Below, piece by piece: positions 8,414-16,419 of a DNA stretch of 64,000 nucleotides (its first letter is position 1; every line of letters begins with the position of its first letter). Source of the stretch: Nitrospirota bacterium (GTDB lineage: Bacteria; Nitrospirota; Leptospirillia; Leptospirillales; Leptospirillaceae); the NCBI GenBank assembly GCA_021806225.1, contig JAJZXW010000038.1, positions 1 to 64,000 on the forward strand. The letters run 5' to 3'. Below the pieces are notes generated by a model, which saw nothing but the letters and a program-made list of their open reading frames with translations, did not search any database and had not been told where the DNA came from. The translations under genes and the position numbers were made by a program.

Positions 8414-9359
8414 GTTCTTCTCCTTTTCTGAGGACGCCGGGGTTGTCGGACAGAATGCGGACGAGAGAGCGGGCCCGATGGCGATAGGTGTGGCTGCCGA
8501 GAATCTTTTTTCTTCCGGAGGCGGCGATCCGTTCCCGGATCCCGGGGTGGCCGAGAAGAAAGCGGAGCTTGTCCACGAGATCGACGTCGTCATAGAGAAC
8601 GAGGTCGACATCGGGAACGAAGAGGTCCAGAAGCCCCGGTACGGGGTCTGTCAAAAGGCACCTGCCGATGGACATGCTTTCGAAGACCCTCATATTCAGG
8701 TCGTCCTTGACAGCAGAGTTGAAAAGGATCCTGGCCGAGGAAAGAAAACGCGACATCTCCTCGAGAAAGGCCCTCTTCTGTCCGAGGGAGCAGTGAATTC
8801 CGAGGCGTGCGAGCCGGCGGGAGCGACGGTCCGGAACCGGAGAAGAGGAGGAGCAGATCGCCACGTCGAAATCCTCCGCCACATCCCAGGGACGATGGAT
8901 CTGAGGATCGGCGGCCAGCGGAAGCCAGTAAACCGGCCGGTCGAGGCGTTCCCTGAAAATTTCCACATAGGCTTTCTGAGCGAGGAAGACGACATCGAAG
9001 CGGCTGGCGAGGGCGAGGTGATCGGCGAGAAAAAGATGGGTGTCGATCAGATAGCAGGCTTTCGGCAAGGCCCATTCGTCGAGAAGCGGCATCTCGAACC
9101 AGACCCCGCTCTCCACGAAGAGGATCCAGTCGGGCCGGAATCCCGGGAATCCCTCACCGACCTCCTTCGCCGACACACGTTCGCAGGGAAGGTCGTGAGG
9201 CCTGACGCGATCGGAAATCGCCCCCAGATCCCACGCCCGAAGAAGCTCCTCCGAGGCGGTCGGACCACAGGATCGGAGCGTGGCGACCTCTCTCAGGGCC
9301 TTTTCGAGATACCTTCCTGTCGTATGGGGAATGGCGGTATAGAGCATCAGGATATTCAT
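8391..9359 (-). CDS. CgeB-like glycosyltransferase, first gene of the glycosylation operon
   Basis: 322 residues. It begins MNILMLYTAIPHTTGRYLE and has the family order of an acidic FVESGVWF region, a CYLIDTHLF segment, a WLPLAADPQIH linker and a C-terminal MRVFESMSIGRCLLTDP block, matching CgeB/GT1-like transferases. Start ATG 9359 has GGGAGG close upstream. A sigma-54 promoter ends about 12 bp before the expected transcription start, giving an unusually short leader. It heads a run of six coupled genes that ends at 158. Confidence 0.8.
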   Translation of the reverse strand: MNILMLYTAIPHTTGRYLEKALREVATLRSCGPTASEELLRAWDLGAISDRVRPHDLPCERVSAKEVGEGFPGFRPDWILFVESGVWFEMPLLDEWALPKACYLIDTHLFLADHLALASRFDVVFLAQKAYVEIFRERLDRPVYWLPLAADPQIHRPWDVAEDFDVAICSSSSPVPDRRSRRLARLGIHCSLGQKRAFLEEMSRFLSSARILFNSAVKDDLNMRVFESMSIGRCLLTDPVPGLLDLFVPDVDLVLYDDVDLVDKLRFLLGHPGIRERIAASGRKKILGSHTYRHRARSLVRILSDNPGVLRKGEEHVAHSHV

Positions 9360-9382
9360 GACTCCCTCCCTGATCCCTTTTA

Positions 9383-9398
9383 CGCATTTTTTATGCCA
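9383..9398 (-). promoter_or_regulatory. sigma-54 promoter of the glycosyltransferase operon
   Basis: On the minus strand it reads TGGCATAAAAAATGCG. The GG (-24) and GC (-12) dinucleotides stand at exactly the sigma-54 spacing and TGGCA is perfect; the -12 half lacks the first T of TTGC. Expected start is near 9371, leaving a leader of only about 12 nt before ATG 9359. Two sigma-54 activators are encoded in this window. Confidence 0.65.
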
Positions 9399-9600
9399 GG
9401 GTCAGAACGGGAAGGGCGTACGATATTAAATAGTTAATATATAAAGTTAAAAAAGGAAGGGAAAATTGGCGGAAGGGAATTTTATTCCCGAACGGGAGGA
9501 CTCCCGGGAATTTTTTCCCTGTCAGAAAACTGTCAACCGGAAGAGTCCGGGAAACAGCCTCGAAGAGGGAGGTCCAATCATCGGTGGCAGAGGAGAAAAG
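9399..9600. other. intergenic region with hairpins and an AT-rich tract
   Basis: No gene is seen. A hairpin at 9484-9511 (ATTCCCG / CGGGAAT) is followed on the plus strand by TTTTTT. On the minus strand a second GGGAA/TTCCC pairing precedes T-rich sequence near 9450-9456, so the region probably ends transcripts of the fliD-fliS operon. The AT-rich stretch 9422-9452 stands out against the GC-rich surroundings but has no clear promoter. Confidence 0.4.
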
Positions 9601-9987
9601 TTAAACCTGCCCCAGGGTTTTCTGGCCAAAAAGAGCGGTCGATACCCGCGATGCCTTCGCGTAGGCTCCCTGAGGTCCCTGGCCTGAAAGGGCGCGAAGA
9701 CGGGAGGCGAGAGGTCCGTCCTCCCGTCCGAATGGCCCGAGACAGCGGGTCAGGATGTCGATGCGATGGAGAAGCATCACCAATTCCGGAGGCGACAGGA
9801 GATCGGCCAGGGCCACGTTCGCCCGGTCAAGGGCTTCCTGGGCCGCCAGGAGAGGTTCCAGATCCAGCCGTTCGAGCTCGGCCAGGGAAAGAACCCGGAC
9901 TCCTTGGCCGAGAGACACCTTTTCAAAAAGAGTCTCGAGCTGAGCCATGAATTCTCCCGCCAGCTCCTGCCCCGGATCGCGGATCAT
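9601..9987 (-). CDS. small unknown protein in the usual position of fliT
   Basis: 128 residues, mostly helical, no membrane segment. The start overlaps the fliS stop as ATGA, so it is translated with fliS. Export chaperone FliT often follows fliS, and size and helical content would fit, but I see no convincing FliT sequence signature. Function remains unassigned. Confidence 0.65.
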   Translation of the reverse strand: MIRDPGQELAGEFMAQLETLFEKVSLGQGVRVLSLAELERLDLEPLLAAQEALDRANVALADLLSPPELVMLLHRIDILTRCLGPFGREDGPLASRLRALSGQGPQGAYAKASRVSTALFGQKTLGQV

Positions 9988-10430
9988 CCGCGCACCGACA
10001 GGGAGCGGCGAGGTGTCTCGCCAGCGTCCGTCTTCGGGGAAAAGGGCAGAGCTGACTTCCTCGAGGAGAGGACCGCAGACCTCCAGGTTCCGAGGAGATC
10101 GGCTATAATCTCACGCACCGGATCGAGACGGCAGAGCTCGCCGGCTACATTGGCCAACGTCACCTCCTGGATCAGGAAAAGGTAGAGGGAGACGAGGGAA
10201 TCGGAAAGGTCTTTCGGCTCCTGGCCGTCTACGGCAGAGGCCAGCTCTGAAAGAATGCCCGTCAGTCTGTTGACAGCATCCGCCCTTCGGGAAATGTCCC
10301 CCGACCGGGCCGACTCCTTGATGATGTCCACGCACCGGATCGCTCCCTCATAAAGACGGATCAGGAGATCGGCCGGAGAGAGCGTGCTTTCCAACGTCTG
10401 ACGGTAGGTTGCGGCGGCGTACTGGTTCAT
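9984..10430 (-). CDS. fliS: flagellin export chaperone FliS
   Basis: 148 residues. The N-terminus MNQYAAATYRQTLESTLSPADLLIRLYEGAIRCVDII is typical of FliS, including the Y-x(n)-LIxLYxGAI pattern. FliS binds the C-terminus of newly made flagellin in the cytoplasm and keeps it unfolded for export. It follows fliD by 70 bp, and two flagellin genes lie upstream. The C-terminal 30 residues (basic, proline-containing) are longer than in classical FliS. Confidence 0.95.
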   Translation of the reverse strand: MNQYAAATYRQTLESTLSPADLLIRLYEGAIRCVDIIKESARSGDISRRADAVNRLTGILSELASAVDGQEPKDLSDSLVSLYLFLIQEVTLANVAGELCRLDPVREIIADLLGTWRSAVLSSRKSALPFSPKTDAGETPRRSLSVRG

Positions 10431-10500
10431 GCACGGATCCTCTCATCGCTCTGTGGGTGATGAATTGCGGTGATGGAGAACGGAAAGGACCTCCTCACCC

Positions 10501-11955
10501 CTAGATCACTCCTCGGGCGATTTGCTGGCTGACATAAGCCTGCTTGGCATTGAGCCCCCCAAGAAGGCTCTGAAGCCCCGAATACTTTTCCTCGAGCTGA
10601 TCCTTCAGGGTGGCAAGCTCGTCCTGCTTCCGGGTCATCTGACGGACATTCGTCCGCTCCTGGGCATTGACATCCGCGAGTTCGCCTGCGAGCGGGCCGC
10701 TGGCGGGATTGGCGAACTCCGTCAAAATCTCGTGGAGGGAAGAGGTCACTCCCGGCGCTCCTCCGGACCCGGTCATGAGGTGGACCACATCGTCGTAATT
10801 GGAGGCCAGCGCCTTGTCGAGCTTTCCCTGATCGAAGGAAAGATGGCCGTTTCTCTGGAACGTGATTCCCACATCGGCCAGTGTGCGGTATTTTCCCTGA
10901 ATCTTGTCGGGGAGGGCCCGGGTCAGAGCCGTTCCCAGCCGATTCCTGAGATCGATGACAGAGTAGGCCCCGAGGAGCGGACCTCCCTGTCCCGTTGCCG
11001 GATTGACGCGGGATTCCTTGTCGAGAAAATCCAGAAGATCGTTGTAGGACTTGACCATTCCCCCGATGTTGGTCTTGATGGTCTTGGTATTGTGCACAAT
11101 GGAGGCTGTCGTCGGCGTCGGGCCCGTGGTCTGCCGAAGATGTATTACCGATCCGGGAATGGCGTCCGCAACATCATTGGACTCCGACTGGACCGGAACC
11201 CCGTTGACCTTGAGGTGGGCCATGCTGCCCTTCTGGACCGTCCGGAAGGAGAAATCCAGCCCCTCCTGCTCCATGACCCGGAAGTTCACCCCGTTCTTCG
11301 TCGAAGAGAGCGAGAGGGAATAAGGAGCCCCCGGAGTTCCCGTGCGCATGACCATGGCATGGATCCCGATATTGGCGTTGTTGATGGCCTGGGCCAGATC
11401 CTCCATCGTGAAGCCCGTATCCTGGTTGAGCCGGACCGTCCTGAGATGGCCCCCGACCAGGTGGTTACCGATCAGAAAGGTCATGGTCGCATGGGAAAAG
11501 GCGCCGTCGGGGGGAATATTGAGCACGGAGGTCTTGTCCTTGTCGGGGAATCCCGAGGAGACGAGAACGCCCGGCTTGGCGAGGGAGTCCACGGAGACGC
11601 TGTAGGAGCCGAGGGAGGCCCCGGGTCCGGGGGTGACGGTAAATGCGGAATGAGGGGGAACAATGCTTTTGAAGGCGTTGAAGTCCTCCTTCAGATTCAG
11701 GTGCCCGGAGACCTTGAGGAACCCGTCCAGCTTCTGCTGGATCTGGCGCCAGATGCCGGCCTGTCCTTCGAGATCGGACTGATGCTGCTCCATCTGCTCG
11801 AGGGGGACCGCAGCCGCCTGAAGGTTGGCTTCGACAAGCTTCTCGGTGTCGAGCCCCTGCGAAAGGGCCGCCATGTTCGTGATCCGCATGCGGTGCGGAG
11901 ATGTATCCTGCGGGGGGCCCCCGGCTCCCGGGATCCCTCCGGAAATTCCGCTCAC
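10501..11955 (-). CDS. fliD: flagellar filament cap protein FliD (HAP2)
   Basis: 484 residues starting at GTG 11955, 5 nt after AGGAGG; an ATG two bases upstream is out of frame. The early segment AALSQGLDTEKLVEANLQAAAVPLEQMEQHQSDLE is the FliD N-terminal coiled coil, and the C-terminal part (KSYNDLLDFLDKESRV..., then the NAQERTNVRQMTRKQDELATLKDQLEEKYSGLQSLLGGLN helix) is the FliD C-terminal domain. It caps the filament and helps fold exported flagellin. It follows flagellin 1 after a terminator. Confidence 0.96.
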   Translation of the reverse strand: MSGISGGIPGAGGPPQDTSPHRMRITNMAALSQGLDTEKLVEANLQAAAVPLEQMEQHQSDLEGQAGIWRQIQQKLDGFLKVSGHLNLKEDFNAFKSIVPPHSAFTVTPGPGASLGSYSVSVDSLAKPGVLVSSGFPDKDKTSVLNIPPDGAFSHATMTFLIGNHLVGGHLRTVRLNQDTGFTMEDLAQAINNANIGIHAMVMRTGTPGAPYSLSLSSTKNGVNFRVMEQEGLDFSFRTVQKGSMAHLKVNGVPVQSESNDVADAIPGSVIHLRQTTGPTPTTASIVHNTKTIKTNIGGMVKSYNDLLDFLDKESRVNPATGQGGPLLGAYSVIDLRNRLGTALTRALPDKIQGKYRTLADVGITFQRNGHLSFDQGKLDKALASNYDDVVHLMTGSGGAPGVTSSLHEILTEFANPASGPLAGELADVNAQERTNVRQMTRKQDELATLKDQLEEKYSGLQSLLGGLNAKQAYVSQQIARGVI

Positions 11956-11999
11956 ATTGACCTCCTGCCTCCGCTCCGGAAATCCCTCCCTGAAACGCG

Positions 12000-12019
12000 A
12001 AAAACCCGCTTCAAGCAGG
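12000..12019 (-). terminator. terminator after flagellin gene 1 (second hairpin)
   Basis: On the minus strand CCTGC-TTGAA-GCGGG forms a 5-bp stem with one G-T pair and is followed by TTTTT. It lies 25 bp past the stronger hairpin at 12040-12062, giving a tandem arrangement between fliC and fliD. Confidence 0.6.
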
Positions 12020-12039
12020 TCGCATCAGAACAAATAGGG

Positions 12040-12062
12040 CTGGCCGGCAGAAAGCCGGCCAG
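12040..12062 (-). terminator. hairpin after flagellin gene 1
   Basis: CTGGCCGGC and GCCGGCCAG form a perfect 9-bp stem around a 5-nt loop, 26 bp after the flagellin stop. The downstream T-run is weak, so it may protect the flagellin mRNA 3' end or act together with the next hairpin. Confidence 0.7.
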
Positions 12063-12088
12063 TCCCTAGGCCCGGCGGGCGGGCCTGG

Positions 12089-12916
12089 CTAAGGGAGCAG
12101 CTTGATGGCTGCCTGTGGAATGAGGTTTGCCTGCGCCAGTACGGCCGCGCCCGACTGGGACAGGATCTGTCTCTTTGTGAATTTGGCGGTTTCTCCGGCG
12201 AAATCCACGTCCCGGATTCCGGCCCGGCTCGCCTGGACATTGGTGGTTGCGGTGTTCAGGTTCCGGATCGTCCATTCCATCCGGTCCTGGATGGCACCGA
12301 TGTTGCCCTGCAGTTCGTTGATCCGGTCGAGGGCCTTGTCAAGCTGGTCCACCGAATGTTTGGCATCGTTTCTGTTCAGAATGTCCGTACCGCTGATCCC
12401 AAGCTCGCCGGCGTCCACCTTTCCGACCTTCACATGCAACCGGTCGCTGAAGGTGGTGTAGATGCCGACATGGAACTTGAAATCCGGATGGCTTCCGTCG
12501 AGAAGCTTCATCCCGTTGAAGTCCGTCACCTTCGCGATACGGGTGATTTCCGACTTGAGGTGCTGGTACTCCTGGTTCAGAACCTTGAGATCCTTCGGCG
12601 AATAGGTGCTGTTGGCCGCCTCGATGGCCAGCTGGCGCATCTTCAGAATGATGGTGTTGTCGGTCTGAAGGGCCCCGTTTGCCGTCTGCAGCAGGCTCGA
12701 TCCGTCATTGGCGTTACGGATGGCCGCCGCATAGGACTTGATCTGACCGCCCATGCGCTGGGAGATCGAGTACCCGGCAGGATCGTCCGCGGGAGTGTTC
12801 ACGCGATAGCCTGAGGAGAGCCGGTTAATGTGCTTGTTCAGGGATCGCTGGGTTTCGTTCAGGTTGTACTGCGCATTCAGCGATGCCATGTTGTCGTTGA
12901 TGATCAAACCGCTCAT
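12089..12916 (-). CDS. fliC: flagellin 1
   Basis: 275 residues. The N-terminal D0/D1 helices (LIINDNMASLNAQYNLNETQ, then LSSGYRVNTPADDPAGYSIS) and the C-terminal helices (NLNTATTNVQASRAGIRDVDFAGETAKFTKRQILSQSGAAVLAQAN) are unmistakable. The central variable region is short, so the protein is nearly all conserved core. Start ATG 12916 has AAGGAGG upstream. A strong sigma-28 promoter (13013-13039) and a probable CsrA site in the leader (12939-12954) indicate late transcription and post-transcriptional control. It is exported with FliS and builds the filament. Confidence 0.97.
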   Translation of the reverse strand: MSGLIINDNMASLNAQYNLNETQRSLNKHINRLSSGYRVNTPADDPAGYSISQRMGGQIKSYAAAIRNANDGSSLLQTANGALQTDNTIILKMRQLAIEAANSTYSPKDLKVLNQEYQHLKSEITRIAKVTDFNGMKLLDGSHPDFKFHVGIYTTFSDRLHVKVGKVDAGELGISGTDILNRNDAKHSVDQLDKALDRINELQGNIGAIQDRMEWTIRNLNTATTNVQASRAGIRDVDFAGETAKFTKRQILSQSGAAVLAQANLIPQAAIKLLP

Positions 12917-12920
12917 GATA

Positions 12921-12954
12921 CCCTCCTTGGGTTATTCCGGCCTCATCCCTGGCC
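12921..12954 (-). promoter_or_regulatory. probable CsrA-binding leader of flagellin 1
   Basis: The leader contains GGCC-AGGGATGA-GGCC (12954-12939). The sequence CAGGGATG across its first stem base and loop matches the core of the CsrA consensus (CARGGAUG) in full, although the stem is only 4 bp. A second GGA lies in the Shine-Dalgarno AAGGAGGG at 12921-12928, about 20 nt away. Paired sites, one covering the ribosome site, are the arrangement known for CsrA repression of hag in Bacillus. The adjacent gene encodes CsrA fused to FliW. Confidence 0.55.
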
Positions 12955-13012
12955 TTGTCCTTGATCACCCGGCGACTTGACCGGGACAACGGTCCTCACC
13001 GTTCCAAGGATC

Positions 13013-13039
13013 TCATCGGCAGGATGCCGGAAAACTTTA
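13013..13039 (-). promoter_or_regulatory. sigma-28 promoter of flagellin 1
   Basis: The minus strand reads TAAAGTTT, 11 nt, GCCGATGA. The consensus is TAAAGTTT-N11-GCCGATAA, so 15 of 16 positions match at perfect spacing. The -35 element overlaps the TAA stop codon of the csrA-fliW ORF. FliA (sigma-28) is encoded at 32271-33002. Confidence 0.93.
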
Positions 13040-13729
13040 GGAGGGCCCTCCGCCTTTCTCTTCCGGGAGGAAAACGGGCATGCGCAGCCAGGTGTCCGAC
13101 TCGGCCAGAACGACCTGCCGGCCCAGCCGGTCGCTCTCCCGGATGAGGAGGGGACCCTGCAGATTCGCCGAGGCCCCCGTCTCCGAAAAGGTGACGATCG
13201 CCATGGCGTGGAGAGTGGCCGGTCCTTCCGGGTCGAAAAACTCCCGGTCCCAATCCGAAAGGAGGAGCCGATCCCTGTAGTCCGGGACCAGATGGACCGG
13301 ATCGATGACCACAAAGGCCAGAGCGGGATCATCGAGGGACTGGAGCCAATAAAAAACACCGTTTTCGGCCGTCTCGAGAAGGACGAACCGCCGGGAAGAG
13401 GGAAATCCCAGAAGACCGTCGGGAAAGATGATGATCCGCTCGTCCTCCACCGGAATCCTCCCGAAGCGCTTCGTATCAAAAATCTTCATCGCCCCTCCCG
13501 CGCCTGGAGCCGGCAACAGGGCCGCCCCTTCGAGCTTGTCGCGGGAGGTTCCGGTCGCCTTCCTGTTTTCCTCTGTAATACGGGCCAGGACTTCGTCCCT
13601 GTGGATGAGGACCCCCTCGGGAGCTTCGATCCCGATCCGGACGGCTCCGCCCTTCACCTCAAGGACGACGAGGTGGACCGAAGGACCTATCCGGATGCCT
13701 TCTCCGATTTTTCGCGTCAGGATCAGCAT
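13037..13729 (-). CDS. csrA-fliW: CsrA-FliW fusion protein
   Basis: 230 residues in one uninterrupted frame. Residues 1-62 are CsrA, opening MLILTRKIGEGIRIG with the RNA-contact pattern (L4, R6 and the IHRDEV segment). Residues 63-80 are a linker rich in Gly, Ala and Pro. Residues 81-230 are FliW: IFDTKRFGRIPVEDERIIIF, a LLGFPSSRRFVLLE segment, and the ANLQGPLLI...RQVVL C-terminal signature. CsrA represses translation at GGA motifs; FliW binds CsrA and frees flagellin mRNA. The internal Met81 (codon at 13489) is preceded by GGGAGGGG 2 nt from the ATG, so free FliW might also be made. The gene lies just upstream of flagellin 1. Confidence 0.93.
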   Translation of the reverse strand: MLILTRKIGEGIRIGPSVHLVVLEVKGGAVRIGIEAPEGVLIHRDEVLARITEENRKATGTSRDKLEGAALLPAPGAGGAMKIFDTKRFGRIPVEDERIIIFPDGLLGFPSSRRFVLLETAENGVFYWLQSLDDPALAFVVIDPVHLVPDYRDRLLLSDWDREFFDPEGPATLHAMAIVTFSETGASANLQGPLLIRESDRLGRQVVLAESDTWLRMPVFLPEEKGGGPS

Positions 13730-13759
13730 GGGAAGCCCCCTCTCGTCACGAACTCCCGG

Positions 13760-14698
13760 TCAATGGAAGAGAACATTCTGCACATTCTGGAGGATGTTCC
13801 GGCTCGCCTTGGCCGACACCTCGAGCAGGTTCTGGGACAGGGCCATGCGCGAAGCGGCCTTTGGAATGTCCACATCTTCCGTTTCACTCCTCAGGACCTT
13901 GAGATCGGTCCGGTATTTCTCGAGCCGTGCGATGGTGCTTCTGAGGGAGCGCTCATAGGTCCCGAGAACGGCCGAACGTTCGGAGATGGAACGAACCGCC
14001 AGATCGAGCTCCCCGATGGCGGTGTGAATGGCCGCATCGTCATTGTTTTTGAGACCCAGGACAAATCGGCGGAGGGCGGGAAAGGCGAGGGGACCATCGG
14101 GATTCTTTTGGGAGTCCCCCAGGACCTCGTCCCCGGAGACGGTTGTCCGCATAAGGCCGGCCTGGCGGAAACTGGGCGTGAACCCCTGCTGAATCGTGGA
14201 GCTTTTGTGGTTGCCCTGGTAGGAAACGAGGTAGGGATCCTTCCGGGAATCTCCGAGCAAGAAGGGGGGAAGGCTGATGTTGGTCCCTCCGAAGAGATAC
14301 TGTTCCCCGCCGCGGGTGTTGGCCAGGGCAACAGTCTGTTCGAGGAGACGGGCCGCCTCTTCCGCGGCGATCCTCCTGTCCTCGGCGTCCATCGTTCCGT
14401 TGGCCTGGCGGATGGCCAGACCCTTGGCCCGGATCATCACGTTGTCGATCTGGGTCAGGATGCTTTCCATCAGGGAGATCCGGCTCGCCCCTTCCCGGGC
14501 GTTCTGGATGATCTGTCCGGTGACCGCAAGCGACCGGTTGATGCGAAGGACCTCGCTCATGGCTTCGGGGGCATCCCCCGGCGTGTCGGCCTTCTTTCCT
14601 GAAGAGACCTGGCGTTCCGACTCGTAGAGATTTTCCGTCGCCCGATCATGGTTGGCCATGAGGGAGCGGTCGGTCATGAGTCCCGTGACCCGGATCAT
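13760..14698 (-). CDS. flgL: hook-filament junction protein FlgL (HAP3)
   Basis: 312 residues. The N-terminus MIRVTGLMTDRSLMANHDRATENLYESERQVSSGKKADTPGDAPEAMSEVL is the flagellin-like D0/D1 helix of FlgL, and the C-terminus (DVDIPKAASRMALSQNLLEVSAKASRNILQNVQNVLF) is the matching helix. FlgL joins hook to filament next to FlgK. It starts 11 bp after flgK, and the csrA-fliW gene follows 30 bp later. Confidence 0.95.
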   Translation of the reverse strand: MIRVTGLMTDRSLMANHDRATENLYESERQVSSGKKADTPGDAPEAMSEVLRINRSLAVTGQIIQNAREGASRISLMESILTQIDNVMIRAKGLAIRQANGTMDAEDRRIAAEEAARLLEQTVALANTRGGEQYLFGGTNISLPPFLLGDSRKDPYLVSYQGNHKSSTIQQGFTPSFRQAGLMRTTVSGDEVLGDSQKNPDGPLAFPALRRFVLGLKNNDDAAIHTAIGELDLAVRSISERSAVLGTYERSLRSTIARLEKYRTDLKVLRSETEDVDIPKAASRMALSQNLLEVSAKASRNILQNVQNVLFH

Positions 14699-14709
14699 CG
14701 CGCCCCCTT

Positions 14710-16389
14710 TCAGCCGCTATTGGGAAGGCGAACGAGGGTGTCGAGAAGCCTGTTCACCATCTGGATCAGGTTGGCCGAGGCCTGATAGGCCTTTTCGAAA
14801 CGAATGATCTTTGCGGACTCGTTGGCGATCGAGACCCCCGAGACGGAGAGCCTCTGATTTTCAAGACTCTGGGAGATCGCGACCTGAGCCTTGTCGTTCA
14901 GCCGGGCCTGTCGGGCCCAGGCTCCGACCCGGGCCACCCCAGAGGCGTAGTACTCGTAGATCGAAGAGGGCTCGTCCTCGCCCGGAAAACGAAGATGCTT
15001 CTGGGAAAGATAAAAGATCTGGTGGGCGTTCGCGTTGTCCCCCTCGTTCTTTCCGGGGGTTGCGACAGACTGGGCGGCGGCGATATCGTCCGCCGTCAAG
15101 TGCGTCACATCCAAATGGAGCGCTGCCCCATCCACGTGCCCCCCACCCGAAACCAGAAAACTCTCCGCTCCCTTTTTGGGGGCCAGTACGCGGATGGCGT
15201 ACCCTCCCGCAGAGACCTGCCCGACTCCGTCCGTGACCTGGGCGCTTCCCAGAAGAACGTGATCGGCGTGAGAAAAAACCTTCACTCCGGCCGCATCGAC
15301 CTCGACATCCACCGCCGGAAGAACGTCGGCAGCATCCTCCACGTTGGCAACCAGAGCCCCCGTCCCCTCTCCCTTCGTCCGCGCCACGTCGACGGTCGGA
15401 CGGAAGAAATTGACCCCGGTCTGGCCCGACAGGCCAAAACCCCGTGCATGGATCGCGTTGACGCTGTTCACCACCTGGTAGGCCAGAAGATCGAGATGAT
15501 GTTGCAACGCCTTTATCTTGTGGTCCCGGACATCGAGATAGCCGCCGAGGGTTCCGCCCCGGACACGGTCGGTGATGTCGATGGGCGGTCCGGAATGGGA
15601 AGGGGGGGAGAATTCCATCCGGTAGCGGTCGTGGACGGGATCGAACACGGCCGTCATGTGACCGACCTCCTCCGCAGAAAAGGCCGACTGGCCACCCAGA
15701 TGAAGGTTCAGGGAGCCGTCCTTGTCATGAAAAAAATGCGCGTTCGTGAGACGTGAAACCTCCGTCGCCAGGCGGGTGCGCTCGTCGAGAAAGGTGTTCG
15801 GATCCTCCCCCCGGCCTCGGGCCGCCAGAATGTTGTGGTTCAATTCGGCGATCCTGGCAATCCGCGTATTGATTTTCGCGACCTGGTCCTCGATCTGATG
15901 GCCAAGACGGTTCCGGGCTTCGGCATAAAGAGCGGTCATCTGATGAAAATCCTGGCCAAGATTGCGACCGTAGGTCACCAGCGTGGACCGGGCGGCACGG
16001 TCGACCGGATGGTTGGCCACCGTTTCCCAATGGTTGAAAAAACGGGAGAGGTCCCGGGAAAGTCCCTCCGACTGGGCATGAAAATAGTAGGAATCGATCT
16101 CTCCCAAAGAGGTTCGGGAGGACTCCCAGAAGCCGAGGGTCGTCTTTTGGCGGGTCGACTGGTTTTCCAGAAAATGATTGACCACACGCCGAATCCTGCG
16201 CGCATCGACCCCGGACCCCATCATGCCCGGATGGCCCATGTCCGGAACATGCTGCTCGAGAATGACGCGCTCCCGGGAATAACCGGGCGTGTTGACATTG
16301 GAAAGATTGTGTCCGGCCGTCTTGAGGGCCGCCTCGTTGGCCTCGATCCCGGTCTGGCCGATGTTCATGACCCCGATAATACCCGACAT
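14710..16389 (-). CDS. flgK: hook-filament junction protein FlgK (HAP1)
   Basis: 559 residues. MSGIIGVMNIGQTGIEANEAALKTAGHNLSNVNTPGYSRERV is the standard FlgK opening, and the C-terminus has the conserved SIANESAKIIRFEKAYQASANLIQMVNRLLDTLV helix. ATG 16389 is chosen rather than GTG 16395 because GGAGG would otherwise directly abut the start. FlgK is exported and sits on the hook tip. Forms a flgN-flgK-flgL run downstream of flgM. Confidence 0.96.
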   Translation of the reverse strand: MSGIIGVMNIGQTGIEANEAALKTAGHNLSNVNTPGYSRERVILEQHVPDMGHPGMMGSGVDARRIRRVVNHFLENQSTRQKTTLGFWESSRTSLGEIDSYYFHAQSEGLSRDLSRFFNHWETVANHPVDRAARSTLVTYGRNLGQDFHQMTALYAEARNRLGHQIEDQVAKINTRIARIAELNHNILAARGRGEDPNTFLDERTRLATEVSRLTNAHFFHDKDGSLNLHLGGQSAFSAEEVGHMTAVFDPVHDRYRMEFSPPSHSGPPIDITDRVRGGTLGGYLDVRDHKIKALQHHLDLLAYQVVNSVNAIHARGFGLSGQTGVNFFRPTVDVARTKGEGTGALVANVEDAADVLPAVDVEVDAAGVKVFSHADHVLLGSAQVTDGVGQVSAGGYAIRVLAPKKGAESFLVSGGGHVDGAALHLDVTHLTADDIAAAQSVATPGKNEGDNANAHQIFYLSQKHLRFPGEDEPSSIYEYYASGVARVGAWARQARLNDKAQVAISQSLENQRLSVSGVSIANESAKIIRFEKAYQASANLIQMVNRLLDTLVRLPNSG

Positions 16390-16419
16390 TGCCACCCTCC
16401 AGGATTGACAGGACCGAGC

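Noticed and set aside
8414-8611. N-terminal extension of the GT4-methyltransferase gene
   Set aside because: It would overlap the upstream gene by 221 nt and is low-complexity; ATG 8413 has a ribosome site and begins a normal glycosyltransferase fold.
12047-12062. Sigma-54-like TGGCCGGCTTTCTGCC before fliD
   Set aside because: GG and GC are correctly spaced, but the sequence is the terminator hairpin itself and half of the other consensus bases fail. A role for fliD is not excluded.
10522-12069. Plus-strand ORF of 515 codons
   Set aside because: Antisense to fliD and its terminator; no ribosome site or known motif.
12977-14602. Plus-strand ORF of 541 codons
   Set aside because: Antisense to csrA-fliW and flgL, both of which are recognisable families.
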